From assembly GCA_009839325.1 (NCBI GenBank), contig VXPW01000095.1, positions 18,743 to 56,667 on the forward strand: a DNA stretch of 37,925 nucleotides, in the 5' to 3' direction. The notes beneath the pieces were generated by a model. The model worked only from the letters and a program-made list of their open reading frames with translations. It was not told the DNA's origin and searched no databases. Of the stretch, positions 1 through 8,354 are shown piece after piece (within the stretch, counting starts at the first letter, position 1; every line of letters starts with the position of its first letter). Source of the DNA: Rhodospirillales bacterium. GTDB taxonomy: Bacteria; Pseudomonadota; Alphaproteobacteria; TMED109. A program made the translations under genes and the position numbers.

Positions 1-1
1 C

Positions 2-913
2 CGCGTGGGCGGACTGGCCCGCTTCGGCCTGGACTACGAGTCGCTTTCCGCCGTCAACCCGCGCCTGATCTACTGCTCGATCACCGGCTTCGGCCAGACG
101 GGGCCGGCACGAATGCGGCCCGGCTACGACTTCATGATCCAGGCCGAGGGCGGGCTGATGAGCCTCACTGGCGAGGCCGACGACCGGCCGGGAGGTGGCC
201 CGACCAAGACGGGACTGGCGGTCAGCGACCTCTTTACCGGCATGTACGCCGTCCAGGCGGTTCTCGCTGCCATCCTGGAGCGCGAGCGCAGCGGGCAGGG
301 CCAGCACATCGACCTCGCATTGCTGGATTCCACGATTGCCGGTCTCTCGATGATGGCGATCTCCGGTCTGATCACGGGCACCTCGCCGCCCCGCCTGGGC
401 AATGCACACCCGCATGTGGTCCCCTATCGCCTGTATCCGACCGCCGACCGCCCCATGGTGGTTGCCGTCGGCAACAACGCGCAATTCGCTCGTTTGGCCT
501 CAGCAATCGGACTTCCGCATCTGGCCGCGGATCCCCGCTTCGCAACCAACCGTGACCGGTTGCAGCACCGGGAGGTCCTGGACGATCTCATCGAGGACCA
601 AATGCGTGATCAGCCTTTCAGCCACTGGGACGCCGCCCTCACGGCAGCGGACATTCCGTTTGCACCTGTGAATACCGTGCTCGATGCCCTCAACCTTGAA
701 CAGACAAGAGCGCGCGGGATGCGAATCGAACTTCCGCATGCAAACGGCGGCACCGTCCCGAGCCCCGGGAATCCCATCCGGCTGTCCCGAACGCCTGTGC
801 GGTACCGCGGAGCCGCGCCGGCGTTGGGCGGCGATACTGAATCGATTCTTCGTGACGTCCTTGGGAAAAGTCCCCAGGAAGTGAAGCGGCTCCGTGCCAG
901 CGGCAGTATCTAG
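2..913 (+). CDS. CaiB/BaiF family (family III) CoA transferase, 5' end outside the window
   Basis: The reading frame is open from base 2 and ends with TAG at 911-913, so the gene enters from the left and its N-terminus is missing; the GTG at base 5 is not the true start. The visible 303 residues carry family III CoA-transferase hallmarks: NPRLIYCSITGFGQTGP near the beginning, then a glycine-rich PGYDFMIQAEGG stretch, then GQHIDLALLDS, whose Asp matches the position of the catalytic Asp that forms the acyl-anhydride/CoA-thioester intermediate in this family. The C-terminal part has the usual APVNTVLDAL and LSRTPVRYRG elements. Such enzymes move CoA between organic acids such as oxalate, succinate or carnitine derivatives. 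The substrate cannot be read from the sequence. No same-strand partner follows closely. Confidence 0.93.
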   Translation, partial: RVGGLARFGLDYESLSAVNPRLIYCSITGFGQTGPARMRPGYDFMIQAEGGLMSLTGEADDRPGGGPTKTGLAVSDLFTGMYAVQAVLAAILERERSGQGQHIDLALLDSTIAGLSMMAISGLITGTSPPRLGNAHPHVVPYRLYPTADRPMVVAVGNNAQFARLASAIGLPHLAADPRFATNRDRLQHREVLDDLIEDQMRDQPFSHWDAALTAADIPFAPVNTVLDALNLEQTRARGMRIELPHANGGTVPSPGNPIRLSRTPVRYRGAAPALGGDTESILRDVLGKSPQEVKRLRASGSI

Positions 914-1612
914 CCCGGTCGTCTCGCCCTCCGTAGCGACGCGAGGACGGGACCCTCGAGGTTGGTCGTGCGCATGCTTAACGGCACCCGAGATGGAAGC
1001 CGAGTGAAGTCCTGGGTTTGGTGGGAGCATTGACGGAGAACCGGCTGAAGCGCCTCGATGCAATGGTCGAAACCGTCAAACGGCCGCCTGAAACGCTCCA
1101 ATCACTGGTCTCCGCCCTACCCGACCATCGGCAGCCCGTAAATCCATGACCACTAGTCTTGGGATACCAGCGAAATTCCGCGCGCTTGGTGTCTTCAGGA
1201 TGGCGCCGCATGACATAGCGGTGGCAACGGGCATTGTCACGATGCGCCCTCCCTGCCGAAAACAGGTCCCGAGCATGGCGACCAGCAGGCTCAAGCGCTT
1301 CCTCATTCACGATTCGACCGAAGGAAACGCGTGTCCAGCGCGGATCCTGAAAAAGGTCCTGATCAATCCGCGAGTCCGGTTGCCGGCCTCGGTCCACCTC
1401 AGCCAGTTGCGGGCGAAGACGGAGAGGCCCGCAGCAATGGAGCGGCGTGATGGACTGCCCGCCCGTGTCCACGCGCCGGCCACACTTCCGCTGGAGCCGC
1501 CACCGACCATTCACTACCATTGCTGCCGGATCACGGAATGGGCCCGATCGCCACGAAGATCAGCCCCCATGATTCCGTGTTGACCAAACACACGTTTCCG
1601 TGGCGAGGTCCA
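914..1612. other. Intergenic stretch of about 700 bases with no convincing gene
   Basis: Several overlapping open frames exist on both strands (for example 1146-1583 plus and 978-1520 minus), but none gives a recognisable family, a good ribosome site or a protein with clear domain character. A GTG-initiated 42-codon frame at 1021-1149 is also open. The stretch could be decayed coding sequence, because frames on both strands stay open for 150-180 codons, but at high GC this happens by chance. I see no tRNA, insertion-sequence end or repeat here. Confidence 0.5.
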
Positions 1613-2281
1613 GTGTTGCCGTCCTCAACCACCACACAGCGCTTGATCCCCTGCGCGCTTCAGGCCATCGGGCTGCTTGTGATCATGGCCGCTGCCGGAC
1701 AGTCGGTTCAGGCGGCCAGTGATGAAGAGACAAGATTCAAGCAAATTCGCCCACAATTCATCGCTGCATTGGGCGACCCGGGCGCCAACTCGGGGAGTGG
1801 CGCGCAACAGTGGGGGCTCTGGCGCTTGGACCCGGGCCCGCGGGGAGTGTGGCTGAAGCACTACGAGCGATTGCAAGCCGCAGGCGGAGTCGCGCCGGCT
1901 CGGTGGAAATTCGACGAGGCGGACTGGTGGGTGGAAGAAAACGGCCTGATCATGGAGAAGCCGCAATTTCCGCTTCCTCCTGGCCAGTACGTTGTTACTG
2001 GCGGACGCGAGGTCACGACCGTGCTGACGGTCCATCCCATGGACCAGGACGGTGATCAGCGCTGGGAACTCCGGGGCAACGCCACGATCCATGACGTGAC
2101 GCATCTGCGATGTCGTTCCGCGCGCTACACCCCGGCGACTCCTGACAACCCGTGCTCGCCAGCCAAGGCGCAAATGACGGAATTTCCAGTGGCTCCGGGA
2201 GGCTTGATGCCGCCAATCGAGGGCTGCAACAAGCAGGACTATTCGGTTCTCTTCATCATCGGCGTGGCTGTGGAAGGCTGA
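1613..2281 (+). CDS. Secreted or periplasmic protein of unknown function
   Basis: The frame is open from 1520, but GTG at 1613 is preferred: it has a GAGG purine run a few bases upstream and places a signal peptide at the N-terminus. From there the protein is 222 residues. Residues about 10-34 form a polar-hydrophobic-AxA signal sequence (IGLLVIMAAAGQSVQA), with likely cleavage just before ASDEE. The mature part is rich in Trp and Asp, contains two closely spaced WRLDPGP and WWVEENGL segments, a beta-rich middle (QYVVTGGREVTTVLTVHPM) and three Cys in the last third (LRCRS, NPCSP, EGCNK), which could form a disulfide. I do not recognise the family. It lies convergent to the next gene and has no operon partner. 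Confidence 0.75.
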   Translation: MLPSSTTTQRLIPCALQAIGLLVIMAAAGQSVQAASDEETRFKQIRPQFIAALGDPGANSGSGAQQWGLWRLDPGPRGVWLKHYERLQAAGGVAPARWKFDEADWWVEENGLIMEKPQFPLPPGQYVVTGGREVTTVLTVHPMDQDGDQRWELRGNATIHDVTHLRCRSARYTPATPDNPCSPAKAQMTEFPVAPGGLMPPIEGCNKQDYSVLFIIGVAVEG

Positions 2282-2404
2282 CTGCTGGCACAGCCAGAAC
2301 TCTTGCGGAGATGGCCGTGAAGCTTTTCGACTCGAGGAGTGTCCGAACACCTCCTGCGCCATCAGCTGCCAGTCGATGAGCCGCCCACCAGTCGTGGGGG
2401 ATTC

Positions 2405-2785
2405 CTAGAACGGTATATCGTCGTCCTGAATGTCGTCGACCGGCGCCGCATGCGTCATCGGATTGCGCTGGGCTGAATCATTGCTCGAGAACTCGTCCTG
2501 CGGCTTGGCGCCGCCCTTGAAGCGCTCGAACCTGCCTTTCGCCGACGGTGCGGCCCGCGGCCCGTCATCGCGCGGCGGCGAATACAACAGGCGAAACGCC
2601 GGTGCACGTGGATTGTCGCTGTCGTTCGGAAATACCATCACGAAGGAACCCGCAGGAATCGTGATGTCCTCGTCGTCCGAGGTGCGCCCGCCGATGTACT
2701 CGCGGCCGTTCGCGCTGGTGCGCTCCCAAAGACCAGCGATCTCCTGCAGGCTGTCATCGCCCCGGCGAAAGCGTTCGTCGTTCAT
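2405..2785 (-). CDS. Small protein with an SSB-like acidic C-terminal tip (DDDIPF)
   Basis: 126 residues. ATG at 2785 is preceded on the minus strand by GAGG at about 8 bases. Residues 15-70 look like a small beta-rich domain (LWERTSANGREYIGG, then IPAGSFVMVFPND, then AFRLLYSPPRDD) of the kind seen in short uncharacterised proteins resembling DUF736. I am recalling this and could not search it. Residues about 72-126 are low-complexity and acidic, ending in PVDDIQDDDIPF. The last six residues equal the conserved tip of bacterial single-stranded-DNA-binding protein, which docks PriA, RecO, exonuclease I and other genome-maintenance proteins. The protein is too short and lacks the sequence pattern for an SSB OB fold plus linker. 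Its function is unknown; a role at replication or repair sites is inference from the tail alone. Confidence 0.8.
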   Translation of the reverse strand: MNDERFRRGDDSLQEIAGLWERTSANGREYIGGRTSDDEDITIPAGSFVMVFPNDSDNPRAPAFRLLYSPPRDDGPRAAPSAKGRFERFKGGAKPQDEFSSNDSAQRNPMTHAAPVDDIQDDDIPF

Positions 2786-2848
2786 GGTCTAATCCTCGAT
2801 TTCCACGTCACCACGTTTTACCACACACCGGCGGGGGTCATCGAAGTC

Positions 2849-3520
2849 TCATCCAAGGAACTGACGCCGCAGAAAGTCCGCCCCGAGCGCAATGCCCTCC
2901 TGATCGATCGAATGCCCCAGCCGCGGCCGGACATGGTACCGGACCCGGGCACCCAGCGCCGCCAGCTCAGCGACCGCCCCGTACATGCCTTCGACCGGCA
3001 GCACATCATCGGCCGCCCCATGCACCAGCAAGACGTCGGCACCACTAGTGGTTCGTGCCGTCGGCAGCAGCGCCCCCGAATACCCGAGGATCCCGGCGAA
3101 ACTCCGCGACAGTCCCAGTTCAAGGGCCATCATCGTGCCCTGGCTGAAGCCCACCAGAGCTACCCGATTCTCTGCCAGTCCCAGCCGTTGTCGTTCATCC
3201 GCGAGAAAGACCTCAAGGTCGGCAACAGCGCGCGCGGCCGCCGCCGTGCGATCCTGCTCCCCGCGCGCGAGACTGAACCACTGAAAGCCGGCCGGATTCT
3301 GATCACACCGCTCTGGTCCGTGAGGTGACACGAACTCCGCATCAGGCAGCGCGGTGGCAAACAAAGGGGCCAACTGAATCAAGTCATCACCGCTCGATCC
3401 CCAGCCATGCAGGAACACCACCAGTTGCCGGGCGGCCGTCCGCGACTGCGGTCCTACACGCGGCCCCGAAAGCGGACGTGGCCGCACGCCGCAACTTATT
3501 GACTCATCCATGGCCTGCAT
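2849..3520 (-). CDS. Phospholipase/carboxylesterase-type alpha/beta hydrolase
   Basis: 223 residues, the usual size for the YpfH/carboxylesterase group. The oxyanion-hole region is VVFLHGWGSSGDD (about residues 33-46). The nucleophile elbow is GFSQG. The acid is the Asp in GAADDVLPVEG and the catalytic His lies in RLGHSID near the C-terminus, so the Ser-Asp-His triad is complete. Two in-frame ATG codons (3520 and 3511) are both possible starts; the first is used here. There is no signal peptide, so it is probably a cytosolic esterase acting on short acyl or phospholipid esters. It is transcribed divergently from the SDR gene that begins at 3581, so the 60 bases between them must hold both promoters. 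The substrate is unknown. Confidence 0.9.
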   Translation of the reverse strand: MQAMDESISCGVRPRPLSGPRVGPQSRTAARQLVVFLHGWGSSGDDLIQLAPLFATALPDAEFVSPHGPERCDQNPAGFQWFSLARGEQDRTAAAARAVADLEVFLADERQRLGLAENRVALVGFSQGTMMALELGLSRSFAGILGYSGALLPTARTTSGADVLLVHGAADDVLPVEGMYGAVAELAALGARVRYHVRPRLGHSIDQEGIALGADFLRRQFLG

Positions 3521-3580
3521 TCCGACTCATAACTAGGTACTCGACTGACTACTCATCCGAGGGACATCAGGCAACGGCAA

Positions 3581-4561
3581 ATGACCAAAACTGCTGTGCC
3601 CGTCGGCGGTGGCGACCCAGGAGCGGAAACATTTCGGCGGCTATCATGGAAAAGCGAGCAGTTCGATGTCGGGGTTCCAACCGTGGACGGCAAAGTCGTC
3701 ATAGTGACCGGTGCAACTGACGGCATTGGACGGGCCACCGCGAAGGCTCTGGCCGCCCGTGGCGCCAGCGTCACCATCGTGGGACGGAACCCCTTGAAGG
3801 GTAATGCCGCCGTTGCCGGGATTCGCGCGGACACCGGTAATAATGCCGTGTGCTTCCACCAAGCAGATCTCTCCTCCCAGAGCGATGTCCGGCGATTGGC
3901 CAGAGCAATCATGACGCAAGGCGATCGTCTTGATGTACTCGTGAACAACGCGGGAGGGCTGTTCGCCAGCCGCATGGTCAGCGTTGACGGGATCGAGATG
4001 ACCTTTGCGCTCAATCATCTCGCCTACTTCCTTCTCACGAACCTGCTGCTTGAGCAGCTCCGAGCGACGCCCGGGGCCCGCATCGTCAACGTGGCCTCAC
4101 ACGCGCATGTGGGGATCGATCTGGACATCGACGACCTGCAGGTCTCGCACCGGTACAACGGCTGGACCGCATACAAACGCTCGAAACTCTGCAATCTTCT
4201 GTTCACCTACGAACTGGCGCGCAAGCTCGGCAACGAGGGGCCCACGGTCAACGCGCTTCATCCGGGCTTTGTGCGCTCCCATCTCGGGCAGGGGGGCACG
4301 GACAACTCCGCGTTCTGGCGGAGCGTCGCCACCCTGGTGTTTCGATTCACTGCCGCCATTACGCCCGAGAAAGGCGCTGAAACCTCGATCCATCTCGCCG
4401 CTTCGCCAGACCTTGCCGGCGTTACCGGCAAGTACTTCACACCGGGCGTGAGCGGCAAGTCTCGCTCCCCTGGCCGCGCTGCCACCTCATCGGCAGTTTC
4501 CCGTGATCCCGACATCGCCGCACGACTGTGGGAGATCTCAGCAGAACTCACGTCACTCTGA
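3581..4561 (+). CDS. Short-chain dehydrogenase/reductase, retinol-dehydrogenase-like
   Basis: 326 residues. The Rossmann motif TGATDGIG is at residues 43-50, NNAG at 122-125, and the catalytic YxxxK is AYKRSK with Tyr198 and Lys202. The segment before the Rossmann strand is about 35 residues longer than in a classical 250-residue SDR, and the length and NALHPGFV motif resemble the retinol dehydrogenase/WW-oxidoreductase-like branch of extended SDRs. It should oxidise or reduce a hydrophobic alcohol/carbonyl with NAD(P). It is followed 294 bases later by a cytochrome P450 on the same strand, so the two may act on the same kind of lipophilic substrate, but the gap is too long to assume one transcript. 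Confidence 0.9.
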   Translation: MTKTAVPVGGGDPGAETFRRLSWKSEQFDVGVPTVDGKVVIVTGATDGIGRATAKALAARGASVTIVGRNPLKGNAAVAGIRADTGNNAVCFHQADLSSQSDVRRLARAIMTQGDRLDVLVNNAGGLFASRMVSVDGIEMTFALNHLAYFLLTNLLLEQLRATPGARIVNVASHAHVGIDLDIDDLQVSHRYNGWTAYKRSKLCNLLFTYELARKLGNEGPTVNALHPGFVRSHLGQGGTDNSAFWRSVATLVFRFTAAITPEKGAETSIHLAASPDLAGVTGKYFTPGVSGKSRSPGRAATSSAVSRDPDIAARLWEISAELTSL

Positions 4562-4855
4562 AGCGATCCTGCCGTTGGCGTACGCCCGCCCCCAGGCGGA
4601 CCAGACGACCAAGAGGGCATGTGCGACTGATGCACCCGCAAGTCGCGCGTTGCCGTCAGACAGTCGGTGGCCAGCCACTCGCCCACATCGGCGGCGTCCA
4701 GCGTTGGCGCCCTAAGTCACAACCGAATATGGCAAATTAGCCGGCCACAGCAGGCTTGACGTTGTCCGCCGCTTCGGCACGGTGTGGACAAGCCCGGCGG
4801 GCCAAGTTTTGCGATCCGGCATTAGCCGTCCTGGCTGCATCAACGCGAGGTGCCT
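4562..4855. other. Intergenic region before the P450 gene
   Basis: About 290 bases without a supported gene. Short frames are open on both strands but have no recognisable content. The last 15 bases hold the ribosome-binding site of the P450 gene (CGAGG at 4845-4849). The region presumably contains the P450 promoter, but I cannot place boxes with confidence. Confidence 0.45.
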
Positions 4856-6094
4856 ATGGCTTCCCTATCCCGTCTGGCAAACCGGCTCATTACCCCGGCA
4901 GCCAAGCAGATGCTGCTGGCATGGGAACGGCTGGAATCCGGCGTCGCCTACGATCCGACCTCCATCGCCACGCGACATGAGCCGTACGGACTGTACGACG
5001 AGCTCCGTCGCAAGGATCCAGTGCACCGGATGCGGCTGATGAAAGCCTGGGCGCTGACCCGATACGAGGATGTCGATCAGCTCCTCAGGGATCACAAGCG
5101 TTTCACGTCGGAGGGCCGGAACTACGGCTACACCTCGTATCTGACGATGCTCGACTTCGATCCTCCCAAGCACACCCGCTTGCGGGGACTCGTGTCCAAG
5201 GCCTTTACGCCGCGTGCCATCGAGAAGCTGGAGCCCCGGATAGATGTCGTGGTGAACGAGCTCCTTGACGCCGTCGGCAACCAGGACCGCTTTGACCTCA
5301 TCGACGCGGTGGCATTTCCGCTGCCCGTCATCGTGATCGCCGAGATGCTCGGGGTGCCGCCGGAGGATCGGGACCGGTTCCGCGGTTGGTCCGACGACAT
5401 CGCCATGACGGTCGAGCCGCTGCTTGACGAGCCTGACGTACACAAGGTGCGCAAGGCGACTGGCGAGCTCTTCGAATACTTCGAGGGACAGATCGAGAAA
5501 CGCCGCACGAGCCCGCAGGATGACTTGCTGAGCGGGCTCATGGCCGCCGAGGAAGCTGGTGACCGCCTCACCCGGGAGGAACTTCTATCCACTCTGATGC
5601 TCCTGCTCGTCGCCGGGAACGAGACCACGCGCAACCTGATCGGAAACGGGATGCTGGCGCTCCTGCGTCATCCCGATCAGCTCGAGCGCCTGCGCCAGCA
5701 TCCCGACATGCTCACGGGAGCTATCAGCGAACTGCTTCGGTACGACCCTCCGGTCCAGTTCGATGGCCGGATTGCCCGCGAGGACCTCGACATCGGCGGC
5801 AAGAAGATTCGCTCCGGTGACCGGGTGATCTCCCTGTTGGGGGCGGCCAACCGGGACCCCGAAGTCTTTACCGACCCCAATCGCCTCGATCTCGGACGAT
5901 CCGAGAAAAGCCACATATCCTTCGGACGCGGAATTCATTATTGCCTAGGCGCATCACTCGCAGTGCTGGAAGGGAAGGTCACCTTCAAGGCCCTGCTGGA
6001 GCGCTTTCCGAGGATACGCCTGGCGCAGGACCCGGTCCGTCGAAACCAGATGGTCCTTCGAGGCCTCTCAGAACTGTGGGTCGACGTGGCCTGA
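4856..6094 (+). CDS. Cytochrome P450 (bacterial class I type)
   Basis: 412 residues from ATG 4856; a GTG two codons earlier is in frame, but the CGAGG ribosome site is better spaced for the ATG. The I-helix oxygen-activation motif AGNETT is at residues 253-258, the K-helix ExxR is ELLR at 292-295, and the heme-binding loop FGRGIHYCLG has its cysteine ligand at residue 363. HxxxR in the C-helix (KHTRLRG) is also present. It is soluble, with no membrane anchor, so it needs a ferredoxin and reductase, and neither is next door. The nearest redox genes are etfB-etfA downstream, which are not known P450 partners. The substrate is unknown; the upstream SDR suggests a lipophilic alcohol or terpenoid-like compound, which is inference. 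Confidence 0.95.
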   Translation: MASLSRLANRLITPAAKQMLLAWERLESGVAYDPTSIATRHEPYGLYDELRRKDPVHRMRLMKAWALTRYEDVDQLLRDHKRFTSEGRNYGYTSYLTMLDFDPPKHTRLRGLVSKAFTPRAIEKLEPRIDVVVNELLDAVGNQDRFDLIDAVAFPLPVIVIAEMLGVPPEDRDRFRGWSDDIAMTVEPLLDEPDVHKVRKATGELFEYFEGQIEKRRTSPQDDLLSGLMAAEEAGDRLTREELLSTLMLLLVAGNETTRNLIGNGMLALLRHPDQLERLRQHPDMLTGAISELLRYDPPVQFDGRIAREDLDIGGKKIRSGDRVISLLGAANRDPEVFTDPNRLDLGRSEKSHISFGRGIHYCLGASLAVLEGKVTFKALLERFPRIRLAQDPVRRNQMVLRGLSELWVDVA

Positions 6095-6164
6095 TCAGCG
6101 AGGTTCTTCTCCCTTGGCTGAAGTCCCGGTCTTCTGCTGGAGTCCCGCCGGCGACCAGGGTCCT

Positions 6165-6179
6165 GCGTCACGGTGACGC
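6165..6179. repeat. 7-bp-arm palindrome GCGTCACGGTGACGC
   Basis: Perfect inverted repeat GCGTCAC/GTGACGC around a central G, in the gap after the P450 gene. Its central 13 bases occur again at 28996-29008. It could be a transcription-factor site or a small terminator stem; no T-run follows. Confidence 0.5.
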
Positions 6180-6336
6180 TCATGCTGGGGCGCGCAGGGA
6201 AATCCGGATTGCCGGGTTGTTCCGGCTGCCGGCCGCGACAGCGGGGATGCCCCGAGCATGAGGCGACGGGGCCTGTCGGTTTCCGGCACACCACATTCAA
6301 CTATCCTCCTGCTTTCCTGCCTTGGCGGAGCCGCAC

Positions 6337-6549
6337 GTGAGCCTGCTGCAAGACATCTTTCCCTACATTCTGGGCATCAGTCTCGCCGCGGTTGTCATCG
6401 TGCTGGCGGTCGGCGTCATTTCGATGTTTCGCGGTGGCGAATTCAATGCCCGCTGGGGAAACCGCCTGATGCGCGCCCGCGTCGTGTTGCAGGCGCTTGC
6501 CGTTCTGCTAATCCTTGCGTTCGCCGCATTGATGCAGAACGCGTCCTGA
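6337..6549 (+). CDS. Twin-transmembrane HIG1-domain-type small membrane protein
   Basis: 70 residues from GTG 6337, which has GGAG six bases upstream; a TTG at 6322 is an alternative start. There are two transmembrane helices: ILGISLAAVVIVLAVGVISMF and, after a positively charged loop, VVLQALAVLLILAFAALM. The loop FRGGEFNARWGNRLMRARV is the conserved core of the HIG1/twin-transmembrane family. In eukaryotes HIG1 proteins associate with respiratory complexes. In alphaproteobacteria I recall short versions being encoded next to etfB and etfA, as here, where etfB starts about 100 bases downstream. A respiratory-chain accessory role is therefore plausible but unproven. Confidence 0.85.
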   Translation: MSLLQDIFPYILGISLAAVVIVLAVGVISMFRGGEFNARWGNRLMRARVVLQALAVLLILAFAALMQNAS

Positions 6550-6646
6550 GCGCATTCCCGGAGCGTTCGTCTAGGATGCATAAAGGCCGCGCGAGTCGAC
6601 GCGCGCCCCTCCCTCACCGCTACTGTCCCCTCGGAGCCGGTCGCTC

Positions 6647-7396
6647 ATGAAAATCCTTGTCGCAGTCAAACGTGTCATCGACTACAACGTACGCATTCGG
6701 GTGCTGCCGGATGGTTCCGGAGTCGAGACCGACAACGTCAAGATGTCCATGAACCCGTTCGATGAAATTGCTGTCGAAGAAGCGATCCGGTTGAAAGAAG
6801 CAGGTACAGCTTCCGAGGTCGTCGCCGTCTCAATCGGGCCGGCTCGGAGCCAGGAAACCATCCGAACCGCTCTTGCCTTCGGGTGCGACCGCGGCATCCA
6901 CGTGCAGACCGAGCAGCCTCCTGAACCGCTCGCGGTGGCCAAGCTGCTCGCCGGCGTCGTCGCGGCAGAGGAACCAGGGCTCGTGATCCTGGGCAAGCAA
7001 GCCATCGACGACGACAGCAATCAGACCGGGCAGATGCTGGCGGCGCTGCTGGGCTGGCCGCAGGGCACGTTCGCGTCCGAACTCGTGATTGGTGACGGCG
7101 TGTTCGACGTCACCCGCGAGATCGACGGCGGTCTCGAGACCATCTCGATCAATGCGCCGGCGATCGTCACCACCGATCTCCGACTGAACGAACCTCGCTA
7201 TCCGTCGCTGCCCGGAATCATGAAGGCGAAGAGCAAGCCCATCGAGGCGAAGACCCCGGCGGACTACAGCGTCGACGTCGCGCCGCGCCTGGAAACGGTC
7301 ACGGTGGCCGAGCCGCCGCCACGGCCGCCGGGCCGCATGCTCGAATCGGCCGCTGAACTCGTGCAGATCCTCCGCGAAGAAAAGGGGGTTCTCTGA
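6647..7396 (+). CDS. etfB: Electron transfer flavoprotein beta subunit
   Basis: 249 residues, standard length. It begins [19 protein letters not shown] and contains [16 protein letters not shown], the VVAVSIGP strand, [15 protein letters not shown] (the AMP/dehydrogenase-recognition region) and the C-terminal KAKSKPIE segment typical of EtfB. It binds AMP and forms a heterodimer with EtfA, carrying electrons from acyl-CoA and other flavin dehydrogenases to ETF:quinone oxidoreductase. Its TGA overlaps the etfA ATG (TGATG), so the two subunits are translationally coupled. Confidence 0.97.
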   Translation: MKILVAVKRVIDYNVRIRVLPDGSGVETDNVKMSMNPFDEIAVEEAIRLKEAGTASEVVAVSIGPARSQETIRTALAFGCDRGIHVQTEQPPEPLAVAKLLAGVVAAEEPGLVILGKQAIDDDSNQTGQMLAALLGWPQGTFASELVIGDGVFDVTREIDGGLETISINAPAIVTTDLRLNEPRYPSLPGIMKAKSKPIEAKTPADYSVDVAPRLETVTVAEPPPRPPGRMLESAAELVQILREEKGVL

Positions 7397-8325
7397 TGGC
7401 TGTTCTGGTCGTAGCCGAAACCGACGGCGCCAATCTTCCCCGCGGCACGCTCGCCACGATTACCGCCGCTCTGGCCATCGACCCGGAGGTCGACGTCCTG
7501 GTGCTGGACGAGCAAGTCGACGACGCGTCCGAAGCCGCCAGCGGAATCGTCGGCGTCCGCTCGGTCATCAAGGCCAGCGGGCCCGGCCTCGCCGGCAACC
7601 TTGCCGAGAACCTGGCGCCCGCCGTGGTGGAGACCGCCAAGGACTACGGCTACGTACTCGCACCGGCGGGAACCTGGGGCAAGAACCTGATGCCCCGCGT
7701 GGCCGCCATGCTGGATGTCCAGCAGATCTCCGACATCACGGGGATCGTGGACGGGGACACGTTCATCAGGCCCATCTACGCGGGCAACGCGTTGGCCACC
7801 GTGCGTTCTCGTGACCCCGTAAAGGTCATCACGGTACGCGGCACCGCATTTGCTGTGGCCGAGGCGCCTGGCGGCTCGGCCACCATCACCGACGGTCCCG
7901 AGGTTGCGGCACACGACATCGCGCGGTTCGTCAAGCGTGAACTGAGCCAGTCTGACCGGCCGGAGCTTGCCGCTGCGCGCATCGTCATCTCCGGCGGCAG
8001 AGGCATGGGCAGCGGCGAGAACTTCCAGCTGCTCGACCAGTTGGCGGACAAGCTGGGTGCCGCCGTGGGCGCCAGCCGCGCCGCCGTGGACGCCGGCTAC
8101 GTCCCGAACGATTTCCAGGTCGGCCAAACCGGCAAGGTGGTTGCGCCCGAGCTGTACATCGCCGTGGGTATTTCCGGGGCCATTCAGCACCTGGCGGGCA
8201 TGAAGGACAGCAAGGTGATTGTCGCCATCAACAAGGACCAGGAAGCCCCCATCTTCCAGGTTGCCGACTACGGGCTGGTCGGCGACCTGTTCAAGATCGT
8301 GCCGGAGATCGCCGACGCACTCTGA
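7396..8325 (+). CDS. etfA: Electron transfer flavoprotein alpha subunit
   Basis: 309 residues, standard length. The C-terminal FAD domain is intact: GGRGMGSGENF, SRAAVDAGYVP, GQTGKVVAPELYIAVGISGAIQH and the closing AINKDQEAPIF...ADYGLVGDLF motif. The N-terminal half has the weaker EtfA-I fold, including GTWGKNLMPRVAA and DITGI. It starts inside the etfB stop codon. The next gene, thrH, starts only 29 bases after the stop, so the ETF genes probably share a transcript with thrH and pncA. Confidence 0.97.
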   Translation: MAVLVVAETDGANLPRGTLATITAALAIDPEVDVLVLDEQVDDASEAASGIVGVRSVIKASGPGLAGNLAENLAPAVVETAKDYGYVLAPAGTWGKNLMPRVAAMLDVQQISDITGIVDGDTFIRPIYAGNALATVRSRDPVKVITVRGTAFAVAEAPGGSATITDGPEVAAHDIARFVKRELSQSDRPELAAARIVISGGRGMGSGENFQLLDQLADKLGAAVGASRAAVDAGYVPNDFQVGQTGKVVAPELYIAVGISGAIQHLAGMKDSKVIVAINKDQEAPIFQVADYGLVGDLFKIVPEIADAL

Positions 8326-8354
8326 TCCCGGTCAGACGCGTTCGCAAACCGCCC

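Noticed and set aside
1146-1583. Basic 145-codon frame with repeated K/R, considered as a DNA-binding protein
   Set aside because: No helix-turn-helix or RHH pattern, proline-rich end, no ribosome site, and overlapped by an equally open minus frame.
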